Notes: generated by a model not told the origin, from the sequence alone. A stretch of DNA of 64,000 nucleotides from Streptosporangium sandarakinum (GCF_013409935.1 NZ_JACCCO010000001.1:1984001-2048000); one strand, 5' to 3'. Counted from the first letter of the stretch, positions 10,869-19,565 are shown. Numbers and translations: made by a program.

Positions 10869-11743
10869 CAACCTCCACCATCGCCGGGGCCCCGCGGCGC
10901 GGCGTCCTCAGCCGGGTCACGGACCGGATCGGCGGCGGCGTGATCCAGGCCCTGATGGTCCTGATCGGCGTCTTCTGGCTGGTTCCCACCCTCGGCCTGT
11001 TCGTGGTCTCGATCCGCGAGGAGGCGGCCAACAACTCCACCGGCTGGTGGACCGCGTTCACCAAGCCGGCCGAGTTCACCCTGAAGAGCTACGGCGACCT
11101 GCTGGCCACCGGGTTCACCTCGTCGTTCTGGAACACCGTGGCCATCACGGTGCCCGCCACGATCCTGGTGATCGGCATCGCGGCCATGGCGGCCTACGCC
11201 TTCGCCTGGATGGACTTCCCCGGCAGGGACCCGCTGTTCCTCGTGGTCGTCGGCCTGCTGGTGGTGCCGATCCAGATCGCGCTGATCCCGATCGCGAAGC
11301 TCTACGGCGCCCTCGGGATCTTCGGCTCCATCGCCGGCGTGGTGCTCTTCCACGTCGCGTTCGGGCTCCCCTTCGCCATCTTCCTGCTCCGCAACTTCTT
11401 CGTGGGCATCCCCGCCTCGCTGCTGGAGGCCGCGCGGATGGACGGCGCGAGCGAGTGGCGCATCTTCTCGACCGTGGTGTTCCCGCTGGCCAAGCCCGCG
11501 ATCGCGTCGCTGGGGATCTTCCAGTTCCTCTGGGTCTGGAACGACCTGCTCGTCGCGCTGGTGTTCGCCGACTCCGACAACCAGCCGATGACCAAGGCCC
11601 TGCAGTCGCAGATGCGGCAGTTCGGTACCAACATCGACATCCTGGCGCCGGGCGCCTTCCTCTCCCTGATCATCCCGCTGGTGCTCTTCTTCGCCTTCCA
11701 GCGGTACTTCGTCCAGGGAATGATGGCCGGCTCGGTGAAGTAA
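10865..11743 (+). CDS. Sugar ABC permease (MalG type)
   Basis: This 292-residue inner-membrane permease has about six hydrophobic segments and the EAA loop 'SLLEAARMDGASEWRIF' that contacts the ATPase. It ends 'QGMMAGSVK', a hallmark of MalG-type proteins. Its GTG overlaps the stop of the MalF-type gene (GTGA), and GGAGGG precedes it, so the pair is translationally coupled. It is the last gene of the operon and ends in a strong hairpin. It should form the channel with the upstream permease. Confidence 0.92.
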   Translation: MTTSTIAGAPRRGVLSRVTDRIGGGVIQALMVLIGVFWLVPTLGLFVVSIREEAANNSTGWWTAFTKPAEFTLKSYGDLLATGFTSSFWNTVAITVPATILVIGIAAMAAYAFAWMDFPGRDPLFLVVVGLLVVPIQIALIPIAKLYGALGIFGSIAGVVLFHVAFGLPFAIFLLRNFFVGIPASLLEAARMDGASEWRIFSTVVFPLAKPAIASLGIFQFLWVWNDLLVALVFADSDNQPMTKALQSQMRQFGTNIDILAPGAFLSLIIPLVLFFAFQRYFVQGMMAGSVK

Positions 11744-11749
11744 GGGGGC

Positions 11750-11798
11750 AGGTCCGGTACGGCTTGCCCGGTTTTCCCGGGCGAGCCGTACCGGACCT
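11750..11798 (+). terminator. Strong terminator after the sugar uptake operon
   Basis: Arms 11750-11771 and 11777-11798 pair over 22 bp with one T-G wobble around a TTTTC loop. The stem contains CCGGTACGGC. It begins 6 nt after the permease stop and ends 22 nt before ung, so it insulates ung. Confidence 0.85.
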
Positions 11799-11820
11799 CA
11801 AAGGTCGATAGGGTTTCCCC

Positions 11821-12498
11821 ATGTCCGCACGCCCTTTGAACGAAGTCGTGGAAGCCGGGTGGGCCAAGGCCCTGGAGCCGGTCTCCGGCAAGATCGCCGA
11901 GATGGGCGACTTCCTCCGGAAGGAGGTCGCCGAGGGCAGGCAGTACCTCCCCTCCGGCCCCAACGTGCTCCGCGCCTTCCAGCAGCCCTTCGACCAGGTG
12001 AAGGTGCTGATCGTCGGCCAGGATCCGTACCCCACGCCGGGTCACCCGATCGGCCTGAGCTTCTCCGTGGCCGCCGACGTGCGCCCGATCCCGGCCAGCC
12101 TGCGCAACATCTACAAGGAGCTGACCGAGGACCTCGGGCTGCCCATGCCGAGCAACGGCGACCTGACCCCCTGGGCCGAGCACGGCGTGCTGCTGCTCAA
12201 CAGGGTCCTCACCGTCATGCCGGGCAAGCCGGCCTCGCACCGGGGCAAGGGCTGGGAAGAGGTCACCGAGCAGGCCATCAGGGCGCTCGCCGAACGCGGC
12301 AAGCCGCTGGTGGCGATCCTGTGGGGACGCGACGCCCGCAACCTGCGGCCGATGCTGCACCCCTACCCGGCCGTCGAGTCGGCCCACCCGAGCCCGCTGT
12401 CGGCCCGCAACGGCTTCTTCGGCTCCCGCCCGTTCAGCCGCGCCAACCACCTGCTGGAGGAGCAGGGCGCCGACCCGGTCGACTGGCGGCTCCCCTAG
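11821..12498 (+). CDS. ung: Uracil-DNA glycosylase, family 1
   Basis: This 225-residue enzyme removes uracil from DNA to start base-excision repair. The water-activating motif is 'GQDPYPTPG' with catalytic D68; it has Pro rather than the His of the enterobacterial GQDPYH. The uracil-contact motif 'GLSFSV' and the leucine-intercalation motif 'HPSPLSA' with H189 are intact. Length matches the family. The gene sits immediately after the transporter terminator and has its own hairpin downstream, so it is probably monocistronic. Confidence 0.95.
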   Translation: MSARPLNEVVEAGWAKALEPVSGKIAEMGDFLRKEVAEGRQYLPSGPNVLRAFQQPFDQVKVLIVGQDPYPTPGHPIGLSFSVAADVRPIPASLRNIYKELTEDLGLPMPSNGDLTPWAEHGVLLLNRVLTVMPGKPASHRGKGWEEVTEQAIRALAERGKPLVAILWGRDARNLRPMLHPYPAVESAHPSPLSARNGFFGSRPFSRANHLLEEQGADPVDWRLP

Positions 12499-12563
12499 TC
12501 TCCACCGTTGACCCCCGGCCGGATGGCCGCCGCAGGTGGGCCGATCCGCGAGAACGGCACCCG

Positions 12564-12589
12564 GATCCGCGGGTCCCGTCCCGCGGATC
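12564..12589 (+). terminator. Terminator after ung
   Basis: GATCCGCGGG and its exact complement are separated by TCCCGT, giving a perfect 10-bp stem 66 bp after the ung stop. Confidence 0.65.
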
Positions 12590-12661
12590 ACCCCCTTCCC
12601 CGCCTCCGTGTCCCACCTCCCGGGTCGGCCCTGCCCGCCGGGGGCACTAAGATTTACCACC

Positions 12662-12997
12662 ATGAGTGATGAATCGGGCACCGAACGTTATCTTCGCCTC
12701 ACGGTCGAACTGACCGTGGAGGTGAACGACCTGGGCGCGCTCCAGGCCGCCGCGCTGAAGGAGATCAACCACCCCGAGGCCGACCTCGACGACGCCGAGC
12801 GCCGGGAGCAGGCGGAGCTGGTCTCCGCCGACGAAAGCGGGGCGACCGCGCTGCAGTGGCTCATCGAGCCGGACCACGTGCTCGGCCTGATCGAGCACAT
12901 CGAGTCGATCGAGCCCCGCGAGGCCGTGCTGGGCGTCGAGCCCTCCGAGGGCCCCGCGGAGGAGGACGAGGACGGCGAGCACGACCACCACCACTAG
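12662..12997 (+). CDS. Small acidic protein with natural His tail, unknown function
   Basis: This 111-residue protein is strongly acidic, with beta-type N-terminal sequence ('YLRLTVELTVEVNDL') then Asp/Glu-rich helices, ending 'EDEDGEHDHHH'. I do not recognise the family. The acidic/His tail could bind metal ions, but that is inference. The ATG at 12662 is preceded by low-complexity sequence without an obvious ribosome site. It is flanked by ung and a convergent VOC gene, with a 15-bp-period direct repeat (AGGTCCTGTTCCGT, twice) starting at its stop codon. Confidence 0.7.
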   Translation: MSDESGTERYLRLTVELTVEVNDLGALQAAALKEINHPEADLDDAERREQAELVSADESGATALQWLIEPDHVLGLIEHIESIEPREAVLGVEPSEGPAEEDEDGEHDHHH

Positions 12998-13105
12998 GTC
13001 CTGTTCCGTCAGGTCCTGTTCCGTGGATCGTCCCGCCCGCCGAGGCCGCCGGGGACCCCTCGCCGCAGCGGGGATCCGCGGAACGGCACCCGGGCGCCGC
13101 GGAAC

Positions 13106-13495
13106 CTAGGCGAAGCCGTCCCCGAAGGCCCAGAGCTGGCCCTCCAGGTCGAAGGCCAGATAGGCCCTGGCGCCGTCGGGGGTGGCTTCGATCTCCGTCA
13201 CGATCTCCGCGCCCCGGCCCGCCGCCCGCTCGTAGTGGGCGTCGAGGTCGTCCACCACCACGAACACGCCCTGGCTGACCGCGGGCAGGTCCAGGGCGCT
13301 GCGCAGGTACGGTTCGCCGTCGCGGACCGGGGCCACCACGACCACCGCGTCCCCGAGCGCGAGCCGGGTGTGTCCGGGACCCCCGCCGCCGGGCGGGGCG
13401 GTCAGCGGGCGGAACCCGAAGACCTCACCCAGCCACGCCACGGCCGCCGGGGCGTCCTCGTAGCGAAGGAACGGGACCACGCGGGGCGTCGACAT
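13106..13495 (-). CDS. VOC-fold (glyoxalase/bleomycin-resistance-like) protein
   Basis: This 129-residue protein has one VOC domain: 'VPFLRYEDAPAAVAWLGEVFGFRP' opens the first beta-alpha-beta unit, and 'GVFVVVDDLDAHYERAAGRGAEIV' plus 'YLAFDLEGQLWAFGD' form the second. The terminal 'DLEGQLWAFG' is typical of the PhnB/glyoxalase-like group. Start ATG 13495 has GGAGG five bases upstream; an earlier ATG (13507) lacks one. The gene follows the photolyase on the same strand with a 104-bp gap. The substrate is unknown. Confidence 0.8.
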   Translation of the reverse strand: MSTPRVVPFLRYEDAPAAVAWLGEVFGFRPLTAPPGGGGPGHTRLALGDAVVVVAPVRDGEPYLRSALDLPAVSQGVFVVVDDLDAHYERAAGRGAEIVTEIEATPDGARAYLAFDLEGQLWAFGDGFA

Positions 13496-13599
13496 GCCGG
13501 CCTCCATCGAGCCACTCGGGACGTGCGCTGCCTTCACGCCGAGCTTGCCACCGCCGGGCGGCCCCGTCAGCCCCACCGGCCGATCCGGCGCCCGTCCGG

Positions 13600-14916
13600 T
13601 CAGGCCGGGGACACCAGGGGCGGCGGATAGCCACGGACCGCTGACGGCAGGCGCCAGGGTTCGTGGAGCGTCTTCGGCGGGACGTTCCGGAGCTCGGGCA
13701 CGTAGCGGCGGATGTACTCCCCGTCCGGGTCGAACCGCCGGGCCTGCCGTACCGGATTGACGGTCCGGTTGAACCGGGTGTCGTTGCCGGTCCCGGCGAC
13801 CCACTGCCAGTTGCCGTAGTTGTTCGCCACGTCGCCGTCGAGCAGGAGGTCGAAGAAGTGGTCGGCGCCCGTCCGCCAGTCGACCCGCAGCCGTTTGACC
13901 AGGAACCACGAGGTCAGCAGCCGGGCGCGGTTGTGCATCCAGCCCTCCTCCAGGAGCTGCCGCATCCCGGCGTCCACGATCGGCAGCCCGGTCCGGCCCT
14001 CCTTCCACGCCTGGAGGGCCTCGGCGTCGTCGTTCCACGTCAGCCCGCGCGGCCGGTAGTCGGCGCGGTTGATGGCCGGGAAGGCCATCGTCACCTGGTA
14101 GAAGAAGTCGCGCCAGCAGAGCTGCCTGACGAAGTCATCGCCGTCCTCGGTCAGGGACGCGAGCTCCAGGGGCGACAGGCAGCCGAAACGCAGGTAGGGG
14201 CTGAACTTGGAGGTGCGGTTGCCGGCCAGGTCGTCGTGGCCGGCGGCGTAGTCGGCCACGCAGTACTTCAGCCACTGCCGCATGCGCCGGCGCGCCACCG
14301 TCTCGCCGCCCCGGAACAGCTCGTGCGGCCGGTGCGGATGGCCGGGCGGCGGGACGCCGGGATCCAGCCCCTCGGGGAGGGTCACCCTGGCCGGGGCGGG
14401 AAGGACCTCGCGGCGGGAGTGGGCCTGCCAGGCCCGCCAGTAGGGGGTGAAGACCCGGTAGTGGTCCCCTCCCCCGGACGGGGTGACCGCGCCCGGCGGC
14501 ACGACCGTCACCCCGGGGAAGGCCCGGAACCCCATCCGGTGCCGCTCGCACTCCTCGGCCAGGCGGCGCTCCCTGCGCCGCGCGAGGGCGCTGACGTCGG
14601 CGCTGACGTGGACGGCCTCGACCACCCCCGCGGCGGATCCGCCGCCGGCCCCGCCACCGGCGATCTCCCGGGCCAGCCGGACGGTCTCGGCCACCGGATC
14701 GCCCCGGCGGACGACGAGGTCGCCGCCCCGCTCCCGGAGCGACCGGCGCAGGTCGGCGAGGGACTCCGCCAGGAACCCGGACCGGCGGCCGGCGGGCACG
14801 GAGGGGTCCAGCACGAAGAGAGGGACGACCCGGCGGGCCTCCGCGCACGCGGCGGCGAGCGCCGGGTGGTCGTGCACCCTCAGGTCGCGATTGAGCAAGA
14901 CGATGACGGTGTCCAT
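13600..14916 (-). CDS. phr: Deoxyribodipyrimidine photolyase (class I CPD type)
   Basis: This 438-residue flavoenzyme uses light to split pyrimidine dimers. The N-terminal antenna domain begins 'MDTVIVLLNRDLRVHDHPAL'. The C-terminal FAD domain carries 'GNRTSKFSPYLRFGCLSP', 'WRDFFYQV', 'LPIVDAGMRQLLEEGWMHNR' and the 'NNYGNWQWVAGTGNDT' segment with the electron-transfer Trp. ATG 14916 is the family-typical start. It diverges from a B12-type MerR regulator gene 190 bp away, and an ECF sigma factor and a DUF1722 protein follow. This arrangement suggests light control through that regulator. Confidence 0.95.
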   Translation of the reverse strand: MDTVIVLLNRDLRVHDHPALAAACAEARRVVPLFVLDPSVPAGRRSGFLAESLADLRRSLRERGGDLVVRRGDPVAETVRLAREIAGGGAGGGSAAGVVEAVHVSADVSALARRRERRLAEECERHRMGFRAFPGVTVVPPGAVTPSGGGDHYRVFTPYWRAWQAHSRREVLPAPARVTLPEGLDPGVPPPGHPHRPHELFRGGETVARRRMRQWLKYCVADYAAGHDDLAGNRTSKFSPYLRFGCLSPLELASLTEDGDDFVRQLCWRDFFYQVTMAFPAINRADYRPRGLTWNDDAEALQAWKEGRTGLPIVDAGMRQLLEEGWMHNRARLLTSWFLVKRLRVDWRTGADHFFDLLLDGDVANNYGNWQWVAGTGNDTRFNRTVNPVRQARRFDPDGEYIRRYVPELRNVPPKTLHEPWRLPSAVRGYPPPLVSPA

Positions 14917-15106
14917 CGACGATGACTTCGCGTGACCGGCCGGGAACGGTTGCACCCGCCGGGGGCCGAGCCGGGAGCCTCCTCCGGAGCGCCCTGCATC
15001 CGCCCAGGTGGGCCGCACGAAGGAGTAGTCGTGGACGGACGCCCCGAACCGGAGGCGTCGCACTGCTGGCAAGCTGGTGCCGGACGATGACCGGGGAGGG
15101 ATCGGG

Positions 15107-16111
15107 GTGACGACGAGAATGGACGAACCGGGCAGGCCGGCCCCCGAGGACGAGCCGGGGTACGGCATCGGCGCGGTCGCGCGCCGGCTCGGCGTGCCCG
15201 CGCCCACGCTGCGCACCTGGAACCTCCGGTACGGCATCGGGCCCAGCCGCCGCAGCCCGGGGGGGCACCGCCGCTACGACGCCGACGACCTGCGGCGCCT
15301 TGAGGAGATGAACCGCCTCATCAAGCTCGGCGTCCCGGCGGCCGACGCGGCGCGGGAGGTCCTCAGGCCCGGGGCCGCCCGGCGGGAGGCCCCCTCCGGC
15401 CGGCCGCCGCGTCCCGGCCCCGGCCAGGACGCCGCCGCCCCCTCCGCCCAGGGCGGTCTCGCCCTGGAACGGATCGTCCCGGCCGCGCCGGGGGCGGGGA
15501 CGCAGATCCCGACCGCGGCGATGCTGGCGCGGGCCGCGGTGGCGCTGGACAGCTCGACCGTGGCCGAGTGGATCGGCGCCGCGCTGGAGCGGCACGGGGT
15601 GGTGTGGACCTGGGAGAAGCTGGTGCTCCCGGTCTTCGAGACGATCTGCCACCGCCAGGCCGAGACCGGCGCGAGCGTCGAGGTCGAGCATCTGTTCTCC
15701 GACCGGGTGCTGGCCGCGCTGACCCGGCTCGTCCGGCGCCCCGCCCGGCCGGTCAACGACCGGCCGGTGCTGCTGGCCTGCGCCGCCGAGGAGCAGCACA
15801 GCCTGCCGGTCCACGCCCTGGCGGCGGAGCTGTCCGCCGTACACCGCCTGGAGACCCGGGTGCTGGGGGCCCGGACCCCGTATCCGGCCCTGGCCGACGC
15901 GATGCGGCGGCTGAGCCCGGCGGTGGTCTTCGTCTGGTCGCAGCGGTCCGAGACCGGCGACCCGGCGCCGCTCGGTTCGCTGCCCACGCTGCGTCCGGCG
16001 AGCCGGATCGTCGCGGGCGGCCCGGGCTGGCGGGAGGGGCTGCCGCCGTCGGTCGCCCTCGTCACGTCCTTCCCGGAGGCGGTCACCCGGATCCGCGAAG
16101 CGGTCCGCTGA
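15107..16111 (+). CDS. MerR-family regulator with B12-binding domain (LitR/CarH-like)
   Basis: This 334-residue protein has an N-terminal MerR HTH ('YGIGAVARRLGVPAPTLRTW', 'RRSPGGHRRY') and an Ala/Pro linker (about 90-125). A helical bundle plus Rossmann-like domain follows, as in the cobalamin photosensors LitR/CarH. The bundle keeps the 'EH' pair ('SVEVEHLF') but the usual upstream Trp of W-x9-EH is not in register. The lower axial-ligand region reads 'EEQHSLP', so His is kept but the Gly of H-x2-G is Pro. B12 binding is therefore plausible, not certain. GTG 15107 follows GGGAGGG. It diverges from photolyase and precedes an ECF sigma gene, as expected for a light repressor. Confidence 0.82.
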   Translation: MTTRMDEPGRPAPEDEPGYGIGAVARRLGVPAPTLRTWNLRYGIGPSRRSPGGHRRYDADDLRRLEEMNRLIKLGVPAADAAREVLRPGAARREAPSGRPPRPGPGQDAAAPSAQGGLALERIVPAAPGAGTQIPTAAMLARAAVALDSSTVAEWIGAALERHGVVWTWEKLVLPVFETICHRQAETGASVEVEHLFSDRVLAALTRLVRRPARPVNDRPVLLACAAEEQHSLPVHALAAELSAVHRLETRVLGARTPYPALADAMRRLSPAVVFVWSQRSETGDPAPLGSLPTLRPASRIVAGGPGWREGLPPSVALVTSFPEAVTRIREAVR

Positions 16112-16129
16112 ACCCGATCCACCGATCCG

Positions 16130-16152
16130 GCCCGCCGCGCTGAGCGGCGGGC
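16130..16152 (+). terminator. Hairpin after the LitR-like gene
   Basis: GCCCGCCGC/GCGGCGGGC with a 5-nt loop lies 19 bp after the regulator stop, followed by TCATTTG. It partly separates the regulator from the ECF sigma gene. Confidence 0.6.
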
Positions 16153-16223
16153 TCATTTGCGCTCATGGAAGCCGGCGGGTATGAATAAGTTTTGAATAGG
16201 TTTCCAGGGTCAGTGAGGCCACC

Positions 16224-16745
16224 ATGACAGACACCCTGAACGTCCGGCTCGCACAGGGCGACGACGCGGCGCTGGCCGAGTGCCTCACCGCGCACGGCGC
16301 GCTCATCCGTTCCTACCTGCGGCGTTTCATCCCTCCGCAGGACATCGAAGACGTGCAGCAGATCGTGTTCGCCGAGGTGTGGCGCTCGCGGCACCGCTTC
16401 GACCCCGAGCGCAACCTGCCGGCCTGGCTGATCGGCATCGCCCACAACCGGGCCGTCGACCACCTGCGGGCGCGAACCCTGCAGACGGTGCCGCTGGACG
16501 TGGTCGCCGACCCGCCCGGCGCGGACGGCCGGGTCGACGGTGACGGGGTGGCCGCCCGCGACGAGCTGCGGCGGGCGCTGGCCGAGCTGCCCGCGCCCCA
16601 GCGTGAGGCCATCGAACTGGCGTACTACGGCGAGCTGACCCAGCGGGAGATCGCCGAGAGGCTGAGCGTGCCGCTCGGCACGATCAAGGCCCGTACGGCG
16701 CGCGGCCTGCGCCGCCTGTCGGACATCCTCGTCCCGGCGGCATGA
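16224..16745 (+). CDS. ECF-type RNA polymerase sigma factor
   Basis: This 173-residue protein has sigma region 2 ('DIEDVQQIVFAEVWRSRHRF', 'NLPAWLIGIAHNRAVDHLRA') and region 4 ('LPAPQREAIELAYYGELTQ', 'IAERLSVPLGTIKARTARG'). No anti-sigma gene is visible nearby. GTGAGG precedes the ATG. The stop overlaps the next gene (ATGA). Position after a LitR-like repressor parallels the LitR-LitS pair that switches on light-induced genes in Streptomyces, so I infer a light-responsive sigma factor. An AT-rich tract at 16181-16200 probably contains its promoter. Confidence 0.9.
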   Translation: MTDTLNVRLAQGDDAALAECLTAHGALIRSYLRRFIPPQDIEDVQQIVFAEVWRSRHRFDPERNLPAWLIGIAHNRAVDHLRARTLQTVPLDVVADPPGADGRVDGDGVAARDELRRALAELPAPQREAIELAYYGELTQREIAERLSVPLGTIKARTARGLRRLSDILVPAA

Positions 16746-17761
16746 CCCGCCCTGAGGACGACACGGACCGGGGGGACACCATGGATGACATGGGCGAGTG
16801 GAACGACACGGAACGGCAGCCCCGGCCGCGGGTGGCGGTGTCGAGCTGCCTGCTGGGCGACCCGGTGCGCTTCAACGGCGGGCACAGCCGCGACCGCTTC
16901 GTCAGCGGGGAGCTGGACCCGCACGTCGACTGGGTGCGCGTCTGCCCCGAGATGGAGATCGGCCTCGGAGCGCCGCGCGAGTCGCTGCGCCTGGAGCGCT
17001 CGGCCGACGGCCCCCGCCTGGTCACCAGGAAGACCGGGACGGACCTGACCGGCCGGATGAACGCGCTGGCCGCCGAGCGGGCGCTCACCCTGGACGTGGA
17101 CGGCTACGTCTTCAAGGCCAGGAGTCCCAGCTGCGGCATCCACGGCATCCCGATCTACGCGGGCGACAGGGTCGTGGACCGCGGGGCCATGGGCGTCTTC
17201 GCGGCCCGCGTCATGGACGCCCACCCGCTGCTGCCGGTCGAGGACGAGGGCCGGCTGAACGACGCCCTGCTCCGCGAGACGTTCGTGGAGCGGATCTTCG
17301 CGTACGCCCGGCTGCGCGCGCTGCTGGAGAGCGACTGGCGCCCGCGCGACCTGATCGCCTTCCACTCCCGGCACAAGATGCAGCTGCTCGCCCACGACCC
17401 GGCCTCCTACCACCGGGCGGGGCAGGTGGTGTCCCGGGCGGGGACGGCCTCCCGGGACGAGCTGGCCGTCGCCTACGCCCACGCCTTCCGCACGGCCCTC
17501 ACCCGCAAGGCGAGCATCGGGCGCAACGTCAACGTCCTCCAGCACTGCATGGGGATGATGAAGGACCACCTGGACGAGACCCGCCGGGCCGACCTGGCGG
17601 AGGTGATCGACTCCTACCGCGCCGGGGAGGTGGCGCTCAGCGTGCCGGCGACCCTGCTGCGCCACCACGCGCGCGGCGAGGCCGCCGAGTACGTCCGCGA
17701 CCAGACCTACTTCGCGCCCTACCCCCGGGCGCTGCGGCTGCGCAACCACGTCCCGGCCTGA
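16742..17761 (+). CDS. DUF523-DUF1722 fusion protein (YbgA-like)
   Basis: This 339-residue fusion carries an N-terminal DUF523 domain with conserved Cys motifs ('VSSCLLGDPVRF', 'RVCPEME', 'SPSCG') and a C-terminal DUF1722 helical domain ('LIAFHSRHKMQLLAHDP', 'NVLQHCMGMMKDHL', 'QTYFAPYPRAL'). E. coli YbgA has the DUF1722 part and is encoded next to the photolyase phrB; the biochemical role is still unknown. Here it is translationally coupled to the ECF sigma gene and 1.8 kb from phr. The Cys pattern could bind metal or an Fe-S cluster. A downstream ATG (16781) is an alternative start. Confidence 0.88.
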   Translation: MTRPEDDTDRGDTMDDMGEWNDTERQPRPRVAVSSCLLGDPVRFNGGHSRDRFVSGELDPHVDWVRVCPEMEIGLGAPRESLRLERSADGPRLVTRKTGTDLTGRMNALAAERALTLDVDGYVFKARSPSCGIHGIPIYAGDRVVDRGAMGVFAARVMDAHPLLPVEDEGRLNDALLRETFVERIFAYARLRALLESDWRPRDLIAFHSRHKMQLLAHDPASYHRAGQVVSRAGTASRDELAVAYAHAFRTALTRKASIGRNVNVLQHCMGMMKDHLDETRRADLAEVIDSYRAGEVALSVPATLLRHHARGEAAEYVRDQTYFAPYPRALRLRNHVPA

Positions 17762-17775
17762 CCGCCGCACCGGCC

Positions 17776-17821
17776 CGCCGCCCGGCCGCGTCCGACCAGA
17801 CCCCGGACGCGCCGGGCGGCG
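17776..17821. terminator. Bidirectional terminator between the DUF523-DUF1722 gene and treZ
   Basis: Arms CGCCGCCCGGCCGCGTCC (17776-17793) and its complement (17805-17821, one base bulged) form a long GC stem between convergent genes. Confidence 0.75.
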
Positions 17822-17852
17822 TCATGACCGGTGTCCCCCGGCCCCGGGAAGG

Positions 17853-19565
17853 TCAGCCGGCTTTGACGATCGCCAGGGAGCGCGGCGGCAGGAACAGCTC
17901 CTCACCCTCGGCGGTGACCTTCGGGTCGGAGGCCAGCAGCACCTGGCCCGGCGCGAGCCGTACGGTGAGCGCGACCTGGCCGAGGTTGGCCGCGACCTGG
18001 CACGAACCCCGGTGGACGACCAGCCAGCCTTCGCCGTGGTCCACCCGGACCCGGTCCAGCCGGGGATCCGACAGCTCCGGATGCGCCCTGCGCAGCGCGA
18101 TCAGCGCCCGGTACCAGTCGAGATGCGCCCGGTGGGCGTCCCGGTCCAGCTCGCTCCAGTCGAGCTTGGAGCGCAGGAACGTCGTCTCCTCACCCGGGTC
18201 GGGGGCCCGCTCCGCCCAGTCGTCGTAGCCGAAGCCGACGAACTCCCGGCGCCGCCGGTCGGCCTCCCCCTCCCGCAGGTGCGGCTCGACGTGGTCGGTG
18301 AAGAACAGGAACGGCGTGCTCGCGCCCCACTCCTCACCCATGAACAGCATCGGGGTGAACGGCGAGGTCAGCAGCAGCCCGGCGGCCAGCCGCAGCGCCT
18401 CGGCCGGCATCCGGTCGCCCTCGGCGCGGTTGCCGATCTGGTCGTGGTTCTGCGCCGCGCAGACGAACCGGTACCCCGGGACGTGCCGCGCCGGGCGGCC
18501 GTGCGAGCGGCCCCGGAAGGACGAAAAAGTGCCGTCGTGGAGATAGGCGCAGGTCAGCACCTTGGGCAGCGCCCCGGCGAAGTCGTCGTAGTAGCCGTGC
18601 CGTTCCCCGGTCAACGCCACGTGCAGGGCGTGGTGGACGTCGTCGTTCCAGGCGGCGGCCAGGCCGTGCCCGCCGGCCTCGCGCGGGGTCATCAGCCGGG
18701 GGTCGTTGAGGTCGGACTCGGCGATGAGCGTCAGCGGCCTGCCCACGGCCGCCGACAGCGCGTCCACCTCGGCCGACAGCTCCTCCAGGAAGTGGACCGC
18801 CCGCCTGTCGTGCAGCGCGTGAACGGCGTCCAGCCGCAGGCCGTCGACGTGGTAGTCGCGCAGCCACTGCAGCGCGTTCTCGATGAAGTAGCGGCGCACC
18901 TCGTCGGAGCCGGGGCCGTCCAGGTTGACCGCCTGCCCCCAGAAGGAGGCGGCGCTGTCGTGGAAGTAGGGGCCGAACGGCGCCAGGAAGTTCCCCGACG
19001 GGCCGAGGTGGTTGTAGACGACGTCGAGGATCACCCCGAGGCCCCGCAGGTGGCAGGCGTCCACGAACCGCTTGAGCCCGTCGGGGCCGCCGTAGTTGTC
19101 GGTGACGGCCCACAGGTCCACCCCGTCGTAGCCCCAGTTGCGCGTCCCCGGCACCGGCGGCACCGGCATGACCTCCACGAAGTCCACCCCCAGCTCGACG
19201 AGATGGTCGAGCCTGCCGGCCGCCGCGTCGAAGGTCCCGGCGGGGGTGAAGGCGCCGACGTGCAGCTCGTAGATCACCGAGCCGGGCAGGCTCCGCCCCC
19301 GCCACAGGTCGTCGTTCCAGGCGAACCGGTCGTGGTCGTACACCCGGCTCGGGCCGAAGGTCCCCTCGGGCTGCCAGCGGCTGCGCGGGTCCGGCATCGG
19401 GTCGCCGCCGTCGACGCTGAACCGGTAGTCGGTGCCGTGACCGGCGCCGACCACCTCCGCGGTCCACCAGCCGCCGCCCGCGGCGTCCATCGAGTGGCGG
19501 ACATCCCCGATCACCACGTCCACCGCCGTCGCCGCGGGCGCCCAGACCTCGAACACGCCGTTCAC
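17853..19565 (-). CDS. treZ: Malto-oligosyltrehalose trehalohydrolase
   Basis: This 570-residue GH13 enzyme releases trehalose from maltooligosyltrehalose made by TreY. An N-terminal beta-sandwich ('FEVWAPAATAVDVV') precedes the barrel. Nucleophile D246 lies in 'VDGLRLDAVHAL', acid/base E283 in 'LIAESDLNDP', and the third acid in 'AAQNHDQIGNR'. The GTG start at 19565 is the last of three near-identical copies of the treY-stop/treZ-start junction; only this copy is in frame with the enzyme. Its GTG overlaps a TGA that ends a short frame opened by the upstream copies, so coupling is kept. It is the last gene of glgX-treY-treZ. Confidence 0.95.
   Translation of the reverse strand: MNGVFEVWAPAATAVDVVIGDVRHSMDAAGGGWWTAEVVGAGHGTDYRFSVDGGDPMPDPRSRWQPEGTFGPSRVYDHDRFAWNDDLWRGRSLPGSVIYELHVGAFTPAGTFDAAAGRLDHLVELGVDFVEVMPVPPVPGTRNWGYDGVDLWAVTDNYGGPDGLKRFVDACHLRGLGVILDVVYNHLGPSGNFLAPFGPYFHDSAASFWGQAVNLDGPGSDEVRRYFIENALQWLRDYHVDGLRLDAVHALHDRRAVHFLEELSAEVDALSAAVGRPLTLIAESDLNDPRLMTPREAGGHGLAAAWNDDVHHALHVALTGERHGYYDDFAGALPKVLTCAYLHDGTFSSFRGRSHGRPARHVPGYRFVCAAQNHDQIGNRAEGDRMPAEALRLAAGLLLTSPFTPMLFMGEEWGASTPFLFFTDHVEPHLREGEADRRRREFVGFGYDDWAERAPDPGEETTFLRSKLDWSELDRDAHRAHLDWYRALIALRRAHPELSDPRLDRVRVDHGEGWLVVHRGSCQVAANLGQVALTVRLAPGQVLLASDPKVTAEGEELFLPPRSLAIVKAG

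Noticed and set aside
7794-10871. 1025-codon open frame on the minus strand across the sugar uptake operon
   Set aside because: It lies antisense to two lipoprotein and permease genes with clear motifs, and its His/Arg/Gly-rich translation is the usual high-GC shadow.
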